Translations under genes and position numbers: made by a program
Part shown: piece by piece, positions 61,400-64,000 of the stretch
Layout of the letters: each line of letters opens with the position of its first letter
Position numbering within the stretch: the first letter of the stretch is position 1
The notes under the pieces: generated by a model
Seen by the model: only the letters and a program-made list of their open reading frames with translations
What the model was told of the DNA's origin: nothing
Database searches by the model: none
Assembly (NCBI RefSeq): GCF_030123325.1
Contig: NZ_CP126106.1
Location: 1,702,001-1,766,000, forward strand
Length of the DNA: 64,000 nt
Direction: 5' to 3'
Origin: Peribacillus simplex
GTDB taxonomy: Bacteria; Bacillota; Bacilli; Bacillales; DSM-1321

Positions 61400-62151
61400 T
61401 CCTTATGAAGGACGGCTGCACCGAATGGTTTCGAAGTGGTTAACTACGAACACACGGATGTTTCCGACATTAGAAGATACCATTTGAAGCCAATTAAAAT
61501 ATAAACACATTATTAACTAACGAGTGTGTTAGTTCATTTAGAAGGCCACCAAATTGGTGGTCTTTTGAATGTAAGATTCTTATACAAATCATACATTCAA
61601 ATATAGAGAAGAAAGTACCCTTAGGGCAGGATAGTTCTACAAACATAGTGTAGTCTTACTGTACGACTTGTATAAACGATAAAATAAGAATGGTACTTGA
61701 TAAAAAGGTGAACCCCCTATGGTACTAAGGGGATTCTCCTTTTTCATGTTCTTTTGCCTACTTAGTTAACTATACTTGTATACTTTTTATTTTGAATTAG
61801 TGATAAAATAAAAATGTAGTAAATTATTTAAAGAATAAGAGATGCAGCGAATGATTTGTTGAAACTTATTATGCCGAAGTGATTGAACTTTTTTGAGTCC
61901 ATTGAATGGATATGCTATGCTGTCAGATGTGTTAACAGTAGTGATGAACAAGCGAATCATTCAGTTGGGCGATTTACTGTATAGGTGAAGTTGCTTGATA
62001 GTCGAGATAATGAGGTTTTAAGTAATATAAGTAATATAAGTAATCTTGATAAATGTGTGATAAGTGAGGAAGAGTATAATATAAGAAGTAGGATTAGATA
62101 GTTTGAAAAATGTTATATTTTTTACAGATGTGATAAGAAAGGGGCTTTATT
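61400..62151. other. Noncoding accessory stretch before rsbQ
   Basis: No complete gene. A frame without a start ends at 61503 (reading NYEHTDVSDIRRYHLKPIKI) and may be a gene remnant. A hairpin GGCCACC/GGTGGTC with TTTT lies at 61543-61566, preceded by ACTAACGAGTGTGTTAGT, possibly a remote dispersed-repeat relative. A nine-base unit (AAGTAATAT) is repeated about three times near 62019-62044. The rsbQ promoter should lie near 62040-62140, but I could not fix it. Confidence 0.45.
61707..61746 (+). terminator. Isolated terminator-like hairpin
   Basis: An imperfect stem (AAGG, GAA and CCCC pairing with GGGG, TTC and CCTT) is followed by a T-run. No gene precedes it directly, so it may belong to lost DNA. 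Confidence 0.55.
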
Positions 62152-62991
62152 ATGAACCCAAATATCCTAAACCGAAATAATGTAAATATCAAAGGTAATG
62201 GAGAACAAACTATGATATTCGCACCAGGTTTTGGATGTGACCAAACGGTATGGAAATCTGTATCCGAATCATTTGAAAGTGATAATCAAATTATTTTATT
62301 TGATTATGTTGGGATGGGTAATTCAGATGTAAAGGCATTTGATCCAAATAAATACAGCAAACTTTCCGGTTATGTCCAAGATGTGATAGATGTTTGTTCA
62401 GCCTTAAATCTTAAAAATGCAATATTTGTTGGTCATTCCGTTTCAGGAATGATTGGTTTACTAGCATCACTACAACATCCAGAGTATTTTTCCCGTCTTA
62501 TTTTGATCGGTCCATCTCCTTGTTACCTTAATGACCTCCCTGAATATTTTGGAGGTTTTGAGAAAGAAGATCTGATAGGCTTAATTGATATGATGGATAA
62601 AAATTATATCGGCTGGGCAACTTTTTTTGCTTCAACCGTTACAAATAATCCCGGTCGGCCAGATGTTGCAAACGAGCTGGAAAATCGCTTTTGTTCTACT
62701 GACCCCGTCATTGCTCGTAAATTTGCAGAGGCTTGTTTCTTTGCAGATAACCGTGAGGACTTGCCAAACGTTACCGTACCTTCTCTGATCATGCAATGTT
62801 CTGAAGATGTAATTGCTCCTACCGTAGTAGGTGAGTATCTGAGTCAACATGTACCCAAAAGTACGATTACATATATGAAAGCAACAGGACACTGCCCGCA
62901 TATGAGTCATCCTGATGAGACGATTCAATTAATCCGTGATTATTTGGGGGAATTTCCTAGTGAAGTTGTTTTGAGCCTGGCTTATGAATGA
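62152..62991 (+). CDS. rsbQ: RsbQ, alpha/beta hydrolase of sigma-B activation
   Basis: A 279-residue alpha/beta hydrolase needed with RsbP to activate sigma B under energy stress; RsbQ is thought to supply a small hydrophobic signal to the RsbP PAS domain. The triad is Ser96 (GHSVSG), Asp219 (CSEDV) and His247 (ATGHCPH), at the same numbers I recall for B. subtilis RsbQ. The ATG follows AGAAAGGGGC. The stop overlaps the rsbP start by eight bases. Confidence 0.9.
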   Translation: MNPNILNRNNVNIKGNGEQTMIFAPGFGCDQTVWKSVSESFESDNQIILFDYVGMGNSDVKAFDPNKYSKLSGYVQDVIDVCSALNLKNAIFVGHSVSGMIGLLASLQHPEYFSRLILIGPSPCYLNDLPEYFGGFEKEDLIGLIDMMDKNYIGWATFFASTVTNNPGRPDVANELENRFCSTDPVIARKFAEACFFADNREDLPNVTVPSLIMQCSEDVIAPTVVGEYLSQHVPKSTITYMKATGHCPHMSHPDETIQLIRDYLGEFPSEVVLSLAYE

Positions 62992-64000
62992 GCAATTAAA
63001 CCATGCTCCTTGTGGTTTTGTTACACTTTCAAAGGAGGGCATTCTTTTATCTATTAATCAGACATTAGTTCAATTGCTTGGATATAGTCCAGATCAACTG
63101 GTTGGACATCACATCAATGTAATTCTTACTAAATCTGCCCGGTTATTTACTCAACTTTATTTCTTTCCATTAGTAACCGTTCAACATCGAATAGAGGAAA
63201 TGTATCTCTCATTTGCAAATGTAAATGGAGAGGAAATACCAGTTCTGATTAACGCCACCCTCAGCCAAGATACGGATATCCAAGTTATAACATGTGTCGT
63301 TATACCTATGCAGAGAAGAAACGAATACGAAAACCAGTTAATTATATCAAAAAAACTCGCTGAGGATGCTTTAAAGGAAACAAGTAAAGCTAATTCTAAA
63401 TTGGAGAAAGCCCTTAAGGACTTGAAGGAAAATCAGCAGAAACTTTTGGAAGTTAATAAGCAGAATGAAAAATTCAAAAGAGATACACATAATGAATTGA
63501 AACTAGCGAAGAAAATACAAGAAAGGTCACTACCTGAAACTATTTCTGATGATCACATTGAAATTGAATCATATTATTTTGCATCCAGGGAATTGTCAGG
63601 TGATATTTATGGTTGCTATCAAATAAATAAACATCGGTATGGAATTATTTTATTAGATGTAATGGGACATGGTATTTCTTCCGCACTTATAACCATGTCT
63701 CTTCAATCTTTATTCCAAAGGTTGATTACAAAAGGAGCTGGAGCTGCTACTAATGTCGTTATAAAGGAATTAGATGATCATTTACATACTTTGTTCCATA
63801 ACAATCAAGATTCCTGGCATTATTGCACGGCTATTTATCTTATTATTGATACCGACAAACAAACTATTGAATATACGAATTCTGGTCATCCACCAGCTAT
63901 TTTTCAGAATTCTGCAGGGAATCAGCTAGAACTTCGCGCAACCTCGCCCCCAATAGGAACATTTGAGGGAATACAGTTTAAAATAGAAACTTTTAATTAT
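62984..64000 (+). CDS. rsbP: RsbP, PAS-domain PP2C phosphatase (3' end cut by window)
   Basis: The gene is open to the window edge, with 339 codons visible of about 400. An N-terminal PAS domain (about residues 5-105; GFVTLSKEGILLSINQTL, LLGYSPDQLVG) is followed by a coiled coil (about 115-175) and a SpoIIE-type PP2C domain (LSGDIYG; LLDVMGHGISSAL; NSGHPP). RsbP dephosphorylates the anti-anti-sigma factor RsbV during energy stress. ATG 62984 lies inside the end of rsbQ and has no good ribosome-binding site, so translation is probably coupled. Confidence 0.88.
   Translation, partial: MNEQLNHAPCGFVTLSKEGILLSINQTLVQLLGYSPDQLVGHHINVILTKSARLFTQLYFFPLVTVQHRIEEMYLSFANVNGEEIPVLINATLSQDTDIQVITCVVIPMQRRNEYENQLIISKKLAEDALKETSKANSKLEKALKDLKENQQKLLEVNKQNEKFKRDTHNELKLAKKIQERSLPETISDDHIEIESYYFASRELSGDIYGCYQINKHRYGIILLDVMGHGISSALITMSLQSLFQRLITKGAGAATNVVIKELDDHLHTLFHNNQDSWHYCTAIYLIIDTDKQTIEYTNSGHPPAIFQNSAGNQLELRATSPPIGTFEGIQFKIETFNY

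Overview
The window is a chromosomal segment of a low-GC, endospore-forming Bacillaceae. Its first 38 kb follow the Bacillus subtilis order around ymf/spoIIIE/recA/cotE/mutSL: rnjB-tepA-ylzJ-spoIIIE-ymfC, a nupNOPQ-type nucleoside importer, ymfF-ymfH-ymfI-ymfJ-ymfK-ymfM(rodZ-like)-pgsA-cinA-recA-rny-ymdB-spoVS, then korAB, tdh, miaB-ymcA, cotE and mutS-mutL. Sporulation genes (spoIIIE, spoVS, cotE, coat-like proteins), B. subtilis-type regulatory sites and GTG/TTG starts behind strong AGGAGG sites support this. A Bacillus/Peribacillus-type genus is my inference from overall character, not from a search.

Layout. 1-38 kb is conserved core: RNA decay (RNase J2, RNase Y and its partner YmcA), DNA repair and recombination (RecA with a LexA box, MutSL), cell envelope and division (RodZ-like, PgsA), EF-P modification (YmfI), and sporulation. 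Insertions relative to B. subtilis here are a small DUF6509-like gene, a dipeptidase, the korAB 2-oxoacid:ferredoxin oxidoreductase, and a small Cys/Asp/Arg-rich repeat protein at 28.1-28.5 kb. A tdh without adjacent kbl sits just before miaB.

38-51 kb is accessory metabolism: a spore-coat-like cupin, an OPT peptide transporter overlapped by a PqqD-like gene, a decayed short-chain dehydrogenase, a methyltransferase, and a complete GntR-controlled PTS operon (EIIB-EIIC-EIIA, GH4 phospho-glycosidase, ChbG-type deacetylase) best read as chitobiose use. A convergent DUF1641/NDH-2 pair follows. 51-57 kb holds an SMI1/KNR4 protein and a complete BceRS-BceAB-type peptide-antibiotic sensing and detoxification module with a textbook BceR-like site.

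57-62 kb is AT-rich and eroded: a truncated MFS gene, a DinB protein, small unknown genes, an IS110/IS1111-type transposase with a long noncoding flank that could encode a seek/bridge RNA, and several copies of a dispersed hairpin repeat. The last 2 kb are rsbQ and the start of rsbP (energy-stress input to sigma B), cut by the window edge.

No rRNA, tRNA or CRISPR array was seen. The most interesting items are the IS1111-type element beside dispersed hairpin repeats, the duplicated mutL-end terminator with compensatory base changes, the multi-palindrome control region of the PTS operon, and the repeat-built coat-like protein.
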